64,000 nucleotides of DNA, from NCBI GenBank assembly GCA_902566365.1, contig CACFIH010000003.1, positions 62,001 to 126,000 of the forward strand, read 5' to 3'. This DNA is from an uncultured Pelagibacteraceae bacterium (GTDB lineage: Bacteria > Pseudomonadota > Alphaproteobacteria > Pelagibacterales > Pelagibacteraceae). The notes beneath the pieces were generated by a model that ran no database searches, was not told the origin of the DNA, and saw nothing but the letters and a program-made list of their open reading frames with translations. Each line of letters starts with the position of its first letter. The first letter of the stretch is position 1. The position numbers were made by a program, and so were the translations under genes. Of the stretch, positions 36,255 to 45,321 are shown one piece after another.

Positions 36255-37109
36255 ATGGCTTTACCAAAATATACTGAACCACATTACAGAATTTGGCATT
36301 ATATTTACTTAACAATTTGTGGAGCAGTTTTCTTTTTTCTTATAGCACCTTTGTTCGTGATCTTTCCATTATCGTTTAATGCAGAGGAATTTTTAAGTTT
36401 TTCTGATGGAATGAAGAGTCTAGACCCAGACGCTTTTTCATTAAGATGGTATAAAGACATGATTTATGGAACTAAAAATCCATGGGGATTGGCTGCTAAG
36501 AATAGTTTTATAATAGCTATATTTGCAACAATAGGGTCAGTGATACTTGGTACAGTTGCCGCTTTAGGATTAAGCAGTAGACATATGCCTTACAAAGGTT
36601 TGATTATGGCTGTTTTAATTTCTCCAATGATTGTACCTTTAATTATTTCTGGTGTTGCAATATTTTTCTTTATGGCAAAGGCTGGTCTTGCAGCTACTCA
36701 TACAGGTATTGTTTTAGCACATATAATATTAGGAACACCTTTTGTAGTAATTACTGTTACTGCTACTTTATCAGGTTTTGATCATAGTGTTACAAGAGCT
36801 GCTGCAAGTTTAGGCAGTGACCCAGTAAATACTTTTATGAAAATTACATTACCATTAATCTTACCTGGAGTTATTTCGGGTGGCTTATTTGCATTTGTAA
36901 CTTCATTTGATGAAGTTGTTGTTGTTTTATTTTTAGCAGGGTTAGAAAATACAACCATACCTATTCAAATGTGGACAGGTCTAAGAGAACAATTGAGTCC
37001 AACAATTCTAGCTGTTGCGACTTGTTTAATAATATTATCGACACTAATATTAGTAACCGCTGAGCTTCTAAGAAGACGATCAGAGAGGCTTAGAGGAATT
37101 AATCGATAG
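36255..37109 (+). CDS. potC: Polyamine-type ABC transporter permease PotC
   Basis: Second permease subunit, 284 aa, with six membrane helices. PotC features are the opening IYLTICGAVFFFLIAPLFV, then FSLRWYKDM, AALGLSSRHMPYKGLIMAV and the coupling loop TRAAASLGSDPVNTFMKITLP. It follows potB after 5 bases and precedes a beta-oxidation type gene after 12. Together with PotA, PotD and PotB it completes an importer. Confidence 0.93.
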   Translation: MALPKYTEPHYRIWHYIYLTICGAVFFFLIAPLFVIFPLSFNAEEFLSFSDGMKSLDPDAFSLRWYKDMIYGTKNPWGLAAKNSFIIAIFATIGSVILGTVAALGLSSRHMPYKGLIMAVLISPMIVPLIISGVAIFFFMAKAGLAATHTGIVLAHIILGTPFVVITVTATLSGFDHSVTRAAASLGSDPVNTFMKITLPLILPGVISGGLFAFVTSFDEVVVVLFLAGLENTTIPIQMWTGLREQLSPTILAVATCLIILSTLILVTAELLRRRSERLRGINR

Positions 37110-37121
37110 TAAAATAATCAA

Positions 37122-39344
37122 ATGAAAATTAAGAATGTAGTAGTTATTGGATCAGGTACAATGGGCAGTGGTATAGCTGCTCATCTATGTAATGCTAATA
37201 TCCCTGTCACACTTTTAGATTTAAAAACCGAGATAAGTCAAAATGCCAGAGAAAGAATTCATAAATCAAGGCCGCCTTTATTAATAGATAAAACAAAAAT
37301 TGATAATATTAAAGTTGGAAACATATCTGATGATTTTGATGTAGTTAAAAATGCTGATTGGATTGTTGAAGCAGTGGTTGAGAGAATTGATATAAAACAT
37401 CAAATTTATGATAAAATTTTTGAAAGTAGGAAAGATGGAGCAATAGTTTCATCAAACACTTCCTCAATCCCAATTAAAGTTTTATCTCAAAATTTAAATA
37501 AAGATCAAAAAAAAGATTTTTGCATTACTCATTTCTTTAATCCTGTTAGATACATGGGTCTTCTTGAAATTGTTAAGAATGAGAACAATGATTTAGATAA
37601 AATAAATCAATTAAAAGAATTTTGTGAAGTTGAGTTAGGTAAGGGAGCGATTGTTTGCAATGATACCCCAGGTTTTTTAGGAAATAGAGTGGGTGTTTAT
37701 GCAATGCAAATTGCAATGACAGAAGCATTTAAGATGAAACTTTCTGTTGAGGAAGCAGATGCAATCTTTGGAAGACCTATGGGCATACCTAAAACAGGAG
37801 TTTTTGGATTATATGATTTGATTGGAATAGATTTAATGGCAGATGTTTTAAAAAGTTTTATCAAAGAACTTCCAAAATCTGATGAGTTCCATGAAGTTGC
37901 TAAAGAAATTCCTTTAGTAAAAAAATTAATTGAAACTGGATATACAGGGAGAAAAGGTAAAGGCGGCTTCTATAGAATGAAGAAGACTGATAGTGGAAAA
38001 ATTATGGAAGCTATTAATCTTGAAACTGGCGAGTATTCAACAAGTCAAAAAATAGATATTAAGTCTGATAAGGTAGATTTAAAGGCTCTAATTAATAGAA
38101 ATGATAAGTATGGAGACTATGCTTGGTCAGTATTATCCAAGATAATAAAATATGCTTCATCACTAGTTCCAGGAATTACCAAAGAATTTAATGACATAGA
38201 TGAGGCAATGAGACTTGGATTTAACTGGGCAAAAGGACCTTTTGAGATGTTAGAAGAAATTGGTGTTAAAAATTTTTTCGATAAAATTGATGAATATAAA
38301 GGTAATAACTTTTTAGAAAATTTGTCGAATTCTAAAGATGAAAATTTTTATGGTCAAAGGCAAAAATATACATCAATTGAAACTTTAGGGAAGATCAAGA
38401 AAACTGCCTTAAGTATTGATGGCAATAGCTCAGCAGCAATTTATAGATTTAACGATTTTAATATTGTCGAGTTTACGACTAAAGCTAATGCACTCGATTA
38501 TGACTCGATGGACGCACTTAAGAAAGCAACGGATAAACCTTTAATAATAATTAATGAGAGTATGCAATTTTCTGCTGGTGTTAACCTAACTTATACAATG
38601 GAATTTGCTAGTAAAAATGATTTTAAATCGATAGAAAAATTTATTAAATATTTTCAAGAAACTTGCAAACATCTTAAGTACTCTAAATACCCGGTTATAT
38701 CTGCTCCATCAGGTTTAACTTTGGGAGGAGGTTTTGAAGTTTTAGTACAAAGTAATTTCGTAGCATCACATACAAATATTGTAATCGGATTAGTAGAAAC
38801 TATTGTTGGATTAATTCCAGCCGGAGGTGGATGTAAAGAAATGCTGGCTAGATGGTTAAATACTGAAGAGGCTAAGAAAGATCCAAAATATGCACCCTTA
38901 AAAGTATTTGATATAATTGGCTATGGTAGAACAGCTACGTCTCCAGTTGAGGCAGAACCTTTGAAATACTTATTACCTGAAAATAAAAGAATTATGAATA
39001 GAAATAGTTTGCTTGAAGTATCGAAAAAAATCTTAAATGAAAACAAGGACTTTAAAGCACCAAATGAGCTTACATTTAATTTACCTGGTAGAGAAGTTAT
39101 TGATGATATGAACAAAATTTTAGAAAAACTTTATAATGATAAAGTTATATTGGATCATGGTTTGACTGTAGCAAAAGAATTAGCCCATGTATTGAGTGGT
39201 GGTGAGACTACAAGTGATAAGACTCTCACAGAGGATCATTTGTTTAAATTAGAACTTGATGCTTTTATGAGATTAATTGAAACAAAACAAACTCAAGATA
39301 GAATTAAACATACTCTTGCTACTGGAAAACCTTTGGTTAATTAA
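37122..39344 (+). CDS. Bifunctional 3-hydroxyacyl-CoA dehydrogenase / enoyl-CoA hydratase (FadN-type domain order)
   Basis: The N-terminal half is an NAD-dependent 3-hydroxyacyl-CoA dehydrogenase: VVVIGSGTMGSGIAAHLC at residues 6-23, the catalytic His region ITHFFNPVRYMGLLEIV, NDTPGFLGNRVGVYAM and GYTGRKGKGGFY. The C-terminal third resembles crotonase: APSGLTLGGGFEVLVQSNFV and GLVETIVGLIPAGGG. Dehydrogenase-first order in a 740-aa chain is that of Bacillus FadN, not E. coli FadB/FadJ. No thiolase or acyl-CoA dehydrogenase adjoins it. Placement 12 bases after potC suggests a role in degrading the carbon skeleton of the imported compound; this is inference. Confidence 0.88.
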   Translation: MKIKNVVVIGSGTMGSGIAAHLCNANIPVTLLDLKTEISQNARERIHKSRPPLLIDKTKIDNIKVGNISDDFDVVKNADWIVEAVVERIDIKHQIYDKIFESRKDGAIVSSNTSSIPIKVLSQNLNKDQKKDFCITHFFNPVRYMGLLEIVKNENNDLDKINQLKEFCEVELGKGAIVCNDTPGFLGNRVGVYAMQIAMTEAFKMKLSVEEADAIFGRPMGIPKTGVFGLYDLIGIDLMADVLKSFIKELPKSDEFHEVAKEIPLVKKLIETGYTGRKGKGGFYRMKKTDSGKIMEAINLETGEYSTSQKIDIKSDKVDLKALINRNDKYGDYAWSVLSKIIKYASSLVPGITKEFNDIDEAMRLGFNWAKGPFEMLEEIGVKNFFDKIDEYKGNNFLENLSNSKDENFYGQRQKYTSIETLGKIKKTALSIDGNSSAAIYRFNDFNIVEFTTKANALDYDSMDALKKATDKPLIIINESMQFSAGVNLTYTMEFASKNDFKSIEKFIKYFQETCKHLKYSKYPVISAPSGLTLGGGFEVLVQSNFVASHTNIVIGLVETIVGLIPAGGGCKEMLARWLNTEEAKKDPKYAPLKVFDIIGYGRTATSPVEAEPLKYLLPENKRIMNRNSLLEVSKKILNENKDFKAPNELTFNLPGREVIDDMNKILEKLYNDKVILDHGLTVAKELAHVLSGGETTSDKTLTEDHLFKLELDAFMRLIETKQTQDRIKHTLATGKPLVN

Positions 39345-39981
39345 ACAATCTAAGAGTATTAATAAAGTCAGGTCTTAAAACATATTCAGATTTATCTAAG
39401 TATTTAATTTTTTCTAAAGCTTTTAAACCAAATATTACTTTTCCAATGGGTGTGTATTCACCCTCATATAAAGGTTCATCCTGTAAAATTATAAAAAATT
39501 GACTATCTTCAGTATCATATTTTAAAGATCGAGCTAATCCTACACTTCCTTTAGTGAAGTTAAAATCTTTATCAACTTCAGATTTGATTGTGCCTAAACC
39601 AGATTTTCCAGTTCCAATTTTTCCATAATCAATGTTTCCTTTCTTTCCAAATTCTAAATCTCCAGCTTGTACGAGTTTATCTTTAATGACTCTATGAAAT
39701 GCCACATCATCATAGGCATTCGATTTGACTAACGTTTTAAATCTTTCTACTCCATTAGGAGAAATGTCTGGATATAATTCAATAATTACATTTCCACAGT
39801 CAACGTTTAGAATTGCTATGTTATTTGGATCTTTAAAATTAATTTCATTTGGGTTATGATTCTTAACAAATAAACATTTATCTTTAAGTAAAAAAAAAGA
39901 GGTAATTGAAAATAAACCTAAAATTACAACAAATATAAATATTATTTTTTCAGATTTTGACGCTTTTATCTTTTCAATCAT
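39337..39981 (-). CDS. Membrane-anchored cyclophilin-type peptidyl-prolyl isomerase
   Basis: A cyclophilin domain (about residues 52-212) with the active-site block AFHRVIKDKLVQAGD, GSVGLARS and SQFFIILQDEPLY follows an N-terminal membrane helix (about 13-31), so the domain probably faces the periplasm. The length is 214 aa. It overlaps the end of the convergent FadN-type gene by 8 bases and the metallopeptidase gene upstream by 4 (ATGA). A role in folding envelope proteins is likely. Confidence 0.9.
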   Translation of the reverse strand: MIEKIKASKSEKIIFIFVVILGLFSITSFFLLKDKCLFVKNHNPNEINFKDPNNIAILNVDCGNVIIELYPDISPNGVERFKTLVKSNAYDDVAFHRVIKDKLVQAGDLEFGKKGNIDYGKIGTGKSGLGTIKSEVDKDFNFTKGSVGLARSLKYDTEDSQFFIILQDEPLYEGEYTPIGKVIFGLKALEKIKYLDKSEYVLRPDFINTLRLFN

Positions 39982-40700
39982 AAAATAAAATCTTCATCAA
40001 TTTTTAGGATTCCTTTTTTGATGAATTCTATCTTTTTTTTAAGAATAGGATCAACCTTTTCAGGTAAATTTCCATACATTAAATGAGAAAATACTTCAGC
40101 CATATCTTCAGATGCTGTCGACTGCGAATATTCAGTAATAAATCCTTCTGGTTTAGAATATGTATCTAAACCTATTTTTTTTGTGCAGGTTGAACATTTG
40201 ACGTAATCAAACTCTTTGGGATTAAAATTGGACCAAATTTTTTCATTAAATATATCTTTGTAGCTATCATTTATTATGTGGAACACTTCGTGATGTAATA
40301 CTCTTTCAAAATATTTGTCATTAAATTTTATATCTACAATCAAAGTTTTCATTACATTGTCAGGTATTCCTGCAGTTTTGATACCTGAGATTGATAAGTC
40401 CTCACACATAACAATATATTTCAAATTTATTTTTTTTAAAAAATCTTGAGAATATCTATTAAGATTTTTTTCAATAATCTTATATTTTTTATCTAGGTCC
40501 TGTTTTGACGATTTAAAACAGTTGATATTATTATCATTACCTATTGTAAATGGCTGTTTAGCATTCAGATATCTTAATTTATTCTTAGTTTTAATATTAT
40601 AGATCTCCAGATTTGGAATCTTTATTAATTCATAAATCGTATCCGCTTTTGCTGGAGAAATTAAAAATAAACACAATAAAACGAACTTAAATAATTTCAT
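39978..40700 (-). CDS. Secreted putative zinc metallopeptidase (HExxH type)
   Basis: A signal peptide (MKLFKFVLLCLFLISPAKA) precedes a 220-residue domain with HEVFH in RVLHHEVFHIIND, a zincin metal site, and a downstream glutamate-rich helix ASEDMAEVFSHLM that could give the third ligand, as in gluzincin-type putative peptidases. Cysteines in KCSTCTKK may form a disulfide or metal site. Substrate is unknown. It is cotranslated with the cyclophilin gene, so an envelope maintenance function is plausible. I do not recognise a named family member. Confidence 0.65.
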   Translation of the reverse strand: MKLFKFVLLCLFLISPAKADTIYELIKIPNLEIYNIKTKNKLRYLNAKQPFTIGNDNNINCFKSSKQDLDKKYKIIEKNLNRYSQDFLKKINLKYIVMCEDLSISGIKTAGIPDNVMKTLIVDIKFNDKYFERVLHHEVFHIINDSYKDIFNEKIWSNFNPKEFDYVKCSTCTKKIGLDTYSKPEGFITEYSQSTASEDMAEVFSHLMYGNLPEKVDPILKKKIEFIKKGILKIDEDFIL

Positions 40701-40753
40701 AATTAGTATTATTGAAGATATTCCAATTTGTTAGAATGTGATAGGGTTTTGTG

Positions 40754-41713
40754 ATGAAAAAAAAAAGAAGCAAAGAACCCATTCAACCGGTAAGTGGTAC
40801 AAAGGTTCCAAGATTTGCAGGTCCATCAACTTTTGCTAGATTACCAGAATTACGAGATGTTGAGTACTGTGATGTTGCGATAGTTGGAATACCATTCGAT
40901 GCAGGTACAAGTTATAGACCTGGGGCAAGATTTGGTCCACAAAGTATTAGGCAAGCTTCAAGACATTTAAGAACAAATTATCATCCAAGTTACGATGTTG
41001 AGCCCTTTAAAGTTCAACAGGTTGCTGATGCAGGTGATATTGCTTGCAATCCATTCAATATAGATGAAGCGATTAAGCAAATAGAGGAAGGAGCTTTGGA
41101 TCTACTTAAAAAAACTGGTGGCATAATAAGTTTAGGAGGAGATCATACGATTGCATTTCCTTTACTAAAAGCAGTAAATAAAATTAACAATGGTCCAGTG
41201 GCTCTAGTTCATTTCGATGCACATTTGGATACTTGGGACACTTATTTTGGTGCACCTTACACACATGGGACTCCTTTTAGAAGAGCACGAGAGGAAAATC
41301 TATTTATGGATGATGCTTCAATGCATGTTGGTATTAGAGGTCCACTGTATAGTAGAAATGATATCAAAAATGATGAGAGTTTTGGATTTAAGATAATTCA
41401 TTGTGACGAGTTTCAAACTGAAGGTACTGATAAAATTGCAGAAAGGATAAAAAAAAGAGTAGGAGATAATCCATTATACTTATCAATTGATATTGATGTT
41501 TTAGATCCCGCTTTTGCACCTGGGACTGGTACACCTGAAATAGCTGGTATGACTACGAGAGAAATGGTTAATGTCATTAGAGGTTTATCAGGTATGAATT
41601 TAATTTCGGCAGATGTAGTTGAAGTGTCACCTGCTTATGATCATGCCGAGGTAACATCACTTGCGGCTGCTACTATAGTTTATGAATTAACAAATTTATT
41701 TGCAAAAAAATAG
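40754..41713 (+). CDS. speB: Agmatinase/ureohydrolase family protein (agmatinase or guanidinobutyrase)
   Basis: Mn-dependent ureohydrolases split guanidino compounds into urea and an amine. Metal-binding motifs are complete: GGDHTIAFP, VHFDAHLDTWDTYFG and SIDIDVLDPAFAPGTGTPE. The subgroup features PFDAGTSYRPGARFGPQSIR and PYTHGTPFRRA occur in agmatinase, guanidinobutyrase and related enzymes, so the exact substrate is open. The track starts at GTG (40751); ATG at 40754 gives 319 aa with a TAGGG about 8 bases upstream. An aldehyde dehydrogenase follows after 20 bases, as in guanidino-amine degradation. Confidence 0.88.
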   Translation: MKKKRSKEPIQPVSGTKVPRFAGPSTFARLPELRDVEYCDVAIVGIPFDAGTSYRPGARFGPQSIRQASRHLRTNYHPSYDVEPFKVQQVADAGDIACNPFNIDEAIKQIEEGALDLLKKTGGIISLGGDHTIAFPLLKAVNKINNGPVALVHFDAHLDTWDTYFGAPYTHGTPFRRAREENLFMDDASMHVGIRGPLYSRNDIKNDESFGFKIIHCDEFQTEGTDKIAERIKKRVGDNPLYLSIDIDVLDPAFAPGTGTPEIAGMTTREMVNVIRGLSGMNLISADVVEVSPAYDHAEVTSLAAATIVYELTNLFAKK

Positions 41714-41733
41714 AGAAAGGTTAGGAGTCTTGA

Positions 41734-43167
41734 ATGGAAAATAAAAAAAATTTTTATATTAATGGCAAATGGGTTACCCCAAAAAGCAAAGAAGAAATCA
41801 AAGTAATAGATCCAGCGACTGAAGAAAATTGTGCTGTTATATCATTGGGTAATAAAGATGATGTAAACGATGCTGTTAATGCAGCCAAAAATGCTTACAG
41901 CTCTTGGGCATTTTCACCAAAAGATGAAAGGATAAGATTACTAGAAAAACTTTACGAAAATTATAAAAAAAGATGGGCTGATATTGCAACTGCAATCACT
42001 ACAGAAATGGGAGCACCAAAAGATTTTGCAACGAAACTTCAAGCTGGAACAGGTGCTGCCCATTTAAAATCATTTATAAGATATTTAAAAAATTTCGAAT
42101 TTGAAAAACCACTAGGAGAACATGCGCCTAATCAAAGACTTATTTATGAGCCCAAAGGTGTATGTGCACTAATCACCCCATGGAATTGGCCAATGAACCA
42201 GGTTTGTTTAAAAGTAATGCCTGCAATAGCATCTGGTTGTACTATGGTTTTAAAACCATCCGAACTAGCGCCATTATCATCAATGATACTTGCTGAACTT
42301 ATTGATGAGACCAAAATACCAGCAGGTGTATTTAATTTAGTTAATGGTGACGGGGCAACAACAGGTGATGCATTAACAAGTCATCCTGATGTAAATATGA
42401 TTTCATTTACTGGATCAACTAGAGCAGGGGCATTAATTTCTCAAAATGCTGCCAAAGATTTTAAAAGGGTCAGTTTAGAATTAGGTGGTAAAGGTGCAAA
42501 TATAATATTTAAAGATGCTGATCCAAATGCAATAGAAAGAGGTGCTTTAAGATGTTTTAGAAATTCAGGTCAGTCATGTAATGCGCCCACAAGAATGTTA
42601 GTTGAAAAATCAATGTATAATGATGCAATTGAAAGGCTAAAGAAGTACACAGAAAAATTTGAGGTTGGTGATCCAAAAAAAGAGGGAGAACATATAGGTC
42701 CAGTTATTTCTGAAACTCAATACAACAAGATACAAACCTTAATAAATAAAGGTATCGATGAAGGAGCTAAACTAGTAGCTGGTGGCCCAGGTAAACCTGA
42801 TGGATTTGAAAAAGGTTATTTTGTAAAACCTACTGTATTTGCCGATGTAAATAATAAAATGGAAATAGCAAGAACAGAGATATTTGGCCCAGTTTTATCT
42901 GTAATGCCTTTTGAAACAGAGGAAGAAGCTATTGAGATTGCAAATGATACTCCATACGGATTAACAAATTATATTCAAACTACAGATAAAGAAAAAGTGA
43001 AAAGAGTTGCTAGAAAACTTAGATCAGGAATGGTGGATGTTAATGGAGCTGGTATTGCTGTTGATGCACCGTTCGGTGGTTTCAAACATTCTGGTATTGG
43101 GAGAGAGGCCGGGGAACACGGTCTTGAAGAGTTTTTAGAGGTGAAATCTGTTGGTGGATGGAGTTAA
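41734..43167 (+). CDS. NAD(P)-dependent aldehyde dehydrogenase
   Basis: ALDH superfamily member, 477 aa. The substrate tunnel Asn is in TPWNWPMNQVCLKV, the catalytic Glu in LELGGKGANI, the nucleophile Cys in RNSGQSCNAPTRM and the cofactor loop in FTGSTRAGALI. An AGGAG ribosome binding site precedes the ATG. Beside a ureohydrolase and a polyamine-type importer it may oxidise 4-aminobutyraldehyde, guanidinobutyraldehyde or a similar product, but sequence does not settle the substrate. Its stop overlaps the convergent argE stop by 4 bases. Confidence 0.92.
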   Translation: MENKKNFYINGKWVTPKSKEEIKVIDPATEENCAVISLGNKDDVNDAVNAAKNAYSSWAFSPKDERIRLLEKLYENYKKRWADIATAITTEMGAPKDFATKLQAGTGAAHLKSFIRYLKNFEFEKPLGEHAPNQRLIYEPKGVCALITPWNWPMNQVCLKVMPAIASGCTMVLKPSELAPLSSMILAELIDETKIPAGVFNLVNGDGATTGDALTSHPDVNMISFTGSTRAGALISQNAAKDFKRVSLELGGKGANIIFKDADPNAIERGALRCFRNSGQSCNAPTRMLVEKSMYNDAIERLKKYTEKFEVGDPKKEGEHIGPVISETQYNKIQTLINKGIDEGAKLVAGGPGKPDGFEKGYFVKPTVFADVNNKMEIARTEIFGPVLSVMPFETEEEAIEIANDTPYGLTNYIQTTDKEKVKRVARKLRSGMVDVNGAGIAVDAPFGGFKHSGIGREAGEHGLEEFLEVKSVGGWS

Positions 43168-44354
43168 TTTAGAGTAGAATTTTTCTTAATTCCTTCAAGA
43201 AATTTTAAACATTTTTTTAGCTCATTGAGCTCGATGAACTCATCAACTTTGTGAGCTTGTTCAATAGAACCTGGGCCACAAACAACTGTGCTGATACCAA
43301 TTTCTTGAAATAATCCTGCTTCAGTTCCAAAGGATACGACTTCTCTGGAATTATCACCGGTTAAACTTGAGACTAATTCACATGCTTCTGAATTGTCTAC
43401 ACGATCAAAACCTGTAACTTCACCTATTATTTCCTTTGTTATCTTTGAATTAGGAAAAACTTTCTTCATCTCTGGTAATAAAACTTCATTGGCATATTTA
43501 TCTATTTGTTGATTTAGAAAAATACCATCTTCTTTGATAACTGGTCTTGTCTCCCACTCAACACGACATTTGTCAGCTATTACATTATGAGCAATACCAC
43601 CAAATATACCTCCAACTTGTAATGTTGAAAAAGGAGGATCAAATATTGAGTCTTTGGGTGCTCTTTTTTTTAATTCTTCTCTAAGCTCTACTAATTTATT
43701 TGCATATTTTGATGCAAATTCAACAGCACTCACACCTTTGTGTGGCATTGAGCTGTGTCCAGCTAATCCCTCAAAATAAGTAGTATATTCATAACATCCT
43801 TTGTGTGCATCTATGATTTTCATTTTTGTAGGTTCTCCCACAATACAAATTCCATCTTGAATTTTTCTTTTTTTAAGTTCTTTAATTAAGATTGGTGCAC
43901 CCAAGCATGCAGTCTCCTCATCAAAAGTGAAAGAAAAATGAATATCTCTATTAAGATCAACTTTAGAAAAAACTGGAGCAAACGCTAATGTGCATGCAAT
44001 AAATCCTTTCATATCACAGGAACCTCTTCCGTAGAGTTTGTCTTCTTTGATTGTTGCTTTAAAAGGGTCTGTACTCCAACTTTTGGAAACAGGGACAGTG
44101 TCAGTATGACCAGATAAAATTATTGGTTTAACACCATTTGATTTTTTTGCTTTGATTGTTGCAAAAAGATTTACTCTTTTTTTTTCATCATCATAAGTTT
44201 TAAATGAGGTAGCACCTAAATCATTGAGATATTTTTCACAATAATTAATTAAATCATTGTTATCTTCTCCTGAAATAGTTTTAAATCCAATTAAATCAGA
44301 TAAAATTTTGATAGAATTCTCGTATAATTTTTCTAAATTTACTTCTGTACTCAT
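43164..44354 (-). CDS. argE: Acetylornithine deacetylase (ArgE/M20 family)
   Basis: Zn-dependent M20 hydrolase of 396 aa, similar to ArgE from alphaproteobacteria. Metal ligands are visible in LSGHTDTVPV (His), LYGRGSCDMKG (Asp), TFDEETACLGA (catalytic Glu) and GEPTKMKII. The middle lid domain contains KGCYEYTTYFEGLAGHSSMP. ArgE removes acetyl from N-acetylornithine; relatives act on other N-acyl amino acids. In this neighbourhood it could deacetylate the N-acetyl-diaminobutyrate made by DoeA, since a canonical DoeB is missing, but that is speculation. It diverges from csaA across 29 bases. Confidence 0.88.
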   Translation of the reverse strand: MSTEVNLEKLYENSIKILSDLIGFKTISGEDNNDLINYCEKYLNDLGATSFKTYDDEKKRVNLFATIKAKKSNGVKPIILSGHTDTVPVSKSWSTDPFKATIKEDKLYGRGSCDMKGFIACTLAFAPVFSKVDLNRDIHFSFTFDEETACLGAPILIKELKKRKIQDGICIVGEPTKMKIIDAHKGCYEYTTYFEGLAGHSSMPHKGVSAVEFASKYANKLVELREELKKRAPKDSIFDPPFSTLQVGGIFGGIAHNVIADKCRVEWETRPVIKEDGIFLNQQIDKYANEVLLPEMKKVFPNSKITKEIIGEVTGFDRVDNSEACELVSSLTGDNSREVVSFGTEAGLFQEIGISTVVCGPGSIEQAHKVDEFIELNELKKCLKFLEGIKKNSTLN

Positions 44355-44383
44355 TACTAATAATTAATATAAATATCACATTT

Positions 44384-44725
44384 ATGAAAGAACAAATTAC
44401 ATACGACATATTTGAAAAAGTAGACATTAGACTTGGAACAGTACTTTCGGTCAAAAAAAATGAAAAAGCTAGAAAACCATCTTTAGTTGTTGAGGTAGAT
44501 TTTGGAAATAAGATAGGTGTTAAAACATCATCAGCACAAATTACTCATTTTTATAATGAGGAAAATTTGGTTGGCAAACAAGTGATTGGTGTTTGTAATT
44601 TTCCAGAAAAAAATATTGCAGGTGTAAAATCTCAATTTTTACTTTTAGGTTCAATAGACTCTGAAGGAAAAGTTATATTGATACATCCCTCACAAAAAGT
44701 AGAAAATGGATTACCTATAGCATAG
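44384..44725 (+). CDS. csaA: CsaA-type tRNA-binding domain protein
   Basis: A 113-aa OB-fold protein of the EMAP-II/CsaA family, with FEKVDIRLGTVLSVKKNEKARKP, VDFGNKIGVKTSSAQIT, VGVCNFPEKNIAGVKSQFL (each a family signature, quoted in part) and the C-terminal LIHPSQKVENGLPI. CsaA is a dimeric tRNA-binding protein reported to have chaperone-like export effects. Motif agreement and length are strong. It precedes a LysE gene by 2 bases. Confidence 0.93.
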   Translation: MKEQITYDIFEKVDIRLGTVLSVKKNEKARKPSLVVEVDFGNKIGVKTSSAQITHFYNEENLVGKQVIGVCNFPEKNIAGVKSQFLLLGSIDSEGKVILIHPSQKVENGLPIA

Positions 44726-44727
44726 AT

Positions 44728-45318
44728 ATGCATCCAGAATTTTTATCTATGGCACTTTTTTGGATTGTAGCGGCTTATACACCAGGACCAAATAACGTTG
44801 TTGCTTCTTATTCTGGTTTTAATTTTGGAATAAAAAAAACAATCCCACACATTTTTGGAGTCACTTTTGGATTTACAGCAGTTGTATTTGCTTTAACAAT
44901 TGGACTAGTAAATGTTTTTAAATTATTTCCGATTATACAAACTATTTTGAAATATTTAGGAAGTTTATTCTTAATATACCTAGCTTATAAGATAAGTTTT
45001 TCAAAAGCATCTAACGAAAAAAAAAATGAGAATCCAATTTCTTTTTTAGATACTTTCATTTTCCAATTTTTAAATCCGAAAGGAGTTTTGATAGGAATTA
45101 TTATAGTTTCAACATATGTTGAATATGGAGAAAATTATCTTAATTATGCGACTCAAGTTGTTTTGTTTGCCTTTGTGGTTTCTTTATCAAGCATCACCTT
45201 TTGGACTTTTGTTGGCAAATATCTAAGGAAATTTGCGACAAATGAGAAATATATTAAATACTTTAATTATGTTATGTCAGTGCTTCTTCTTTTGAGCATA
45301 ATTACATTTTATATATAA
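44728..45318 (+). CDS. LysE/RhtB-family exporter (second copy)
   Basis: The 196 residues form six membrane segments with the N-terminal signature AAYTPGPNNVVASYSGFNFG, closer to the standard LysE TPGPN motif than the 17.2-kb paralogue. The middle KYLGSLFLIYLAYKISFSKA and FLNPKGVLIGIIIVSTYV are typical. Export of amino acids or related metabolites is expected; substrate unknown. It lies between csaA and acnA with 2-3 base gaps, so the three are probably cotranscribed. Confidence 0.87.
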   Translation: MHPEFLSMALFWIVAAYTPGPNNVVASYSGFNFGIKKTIPHIFGVTFGFTAVVFALTIGLVNVFKLFPIIQTILKYLGSLFLIYLAYKISFSKASNEKKNENPISFLDTFIFQFLNPKGVLIGIIIVSTYVEYGENYLNYATQVVLFAFVVSLSSITFWTFVGKYLRKFATNEKYIKYFNYVMSVLLLLSIITFYI

Positions 45319-45321
45319 AAT

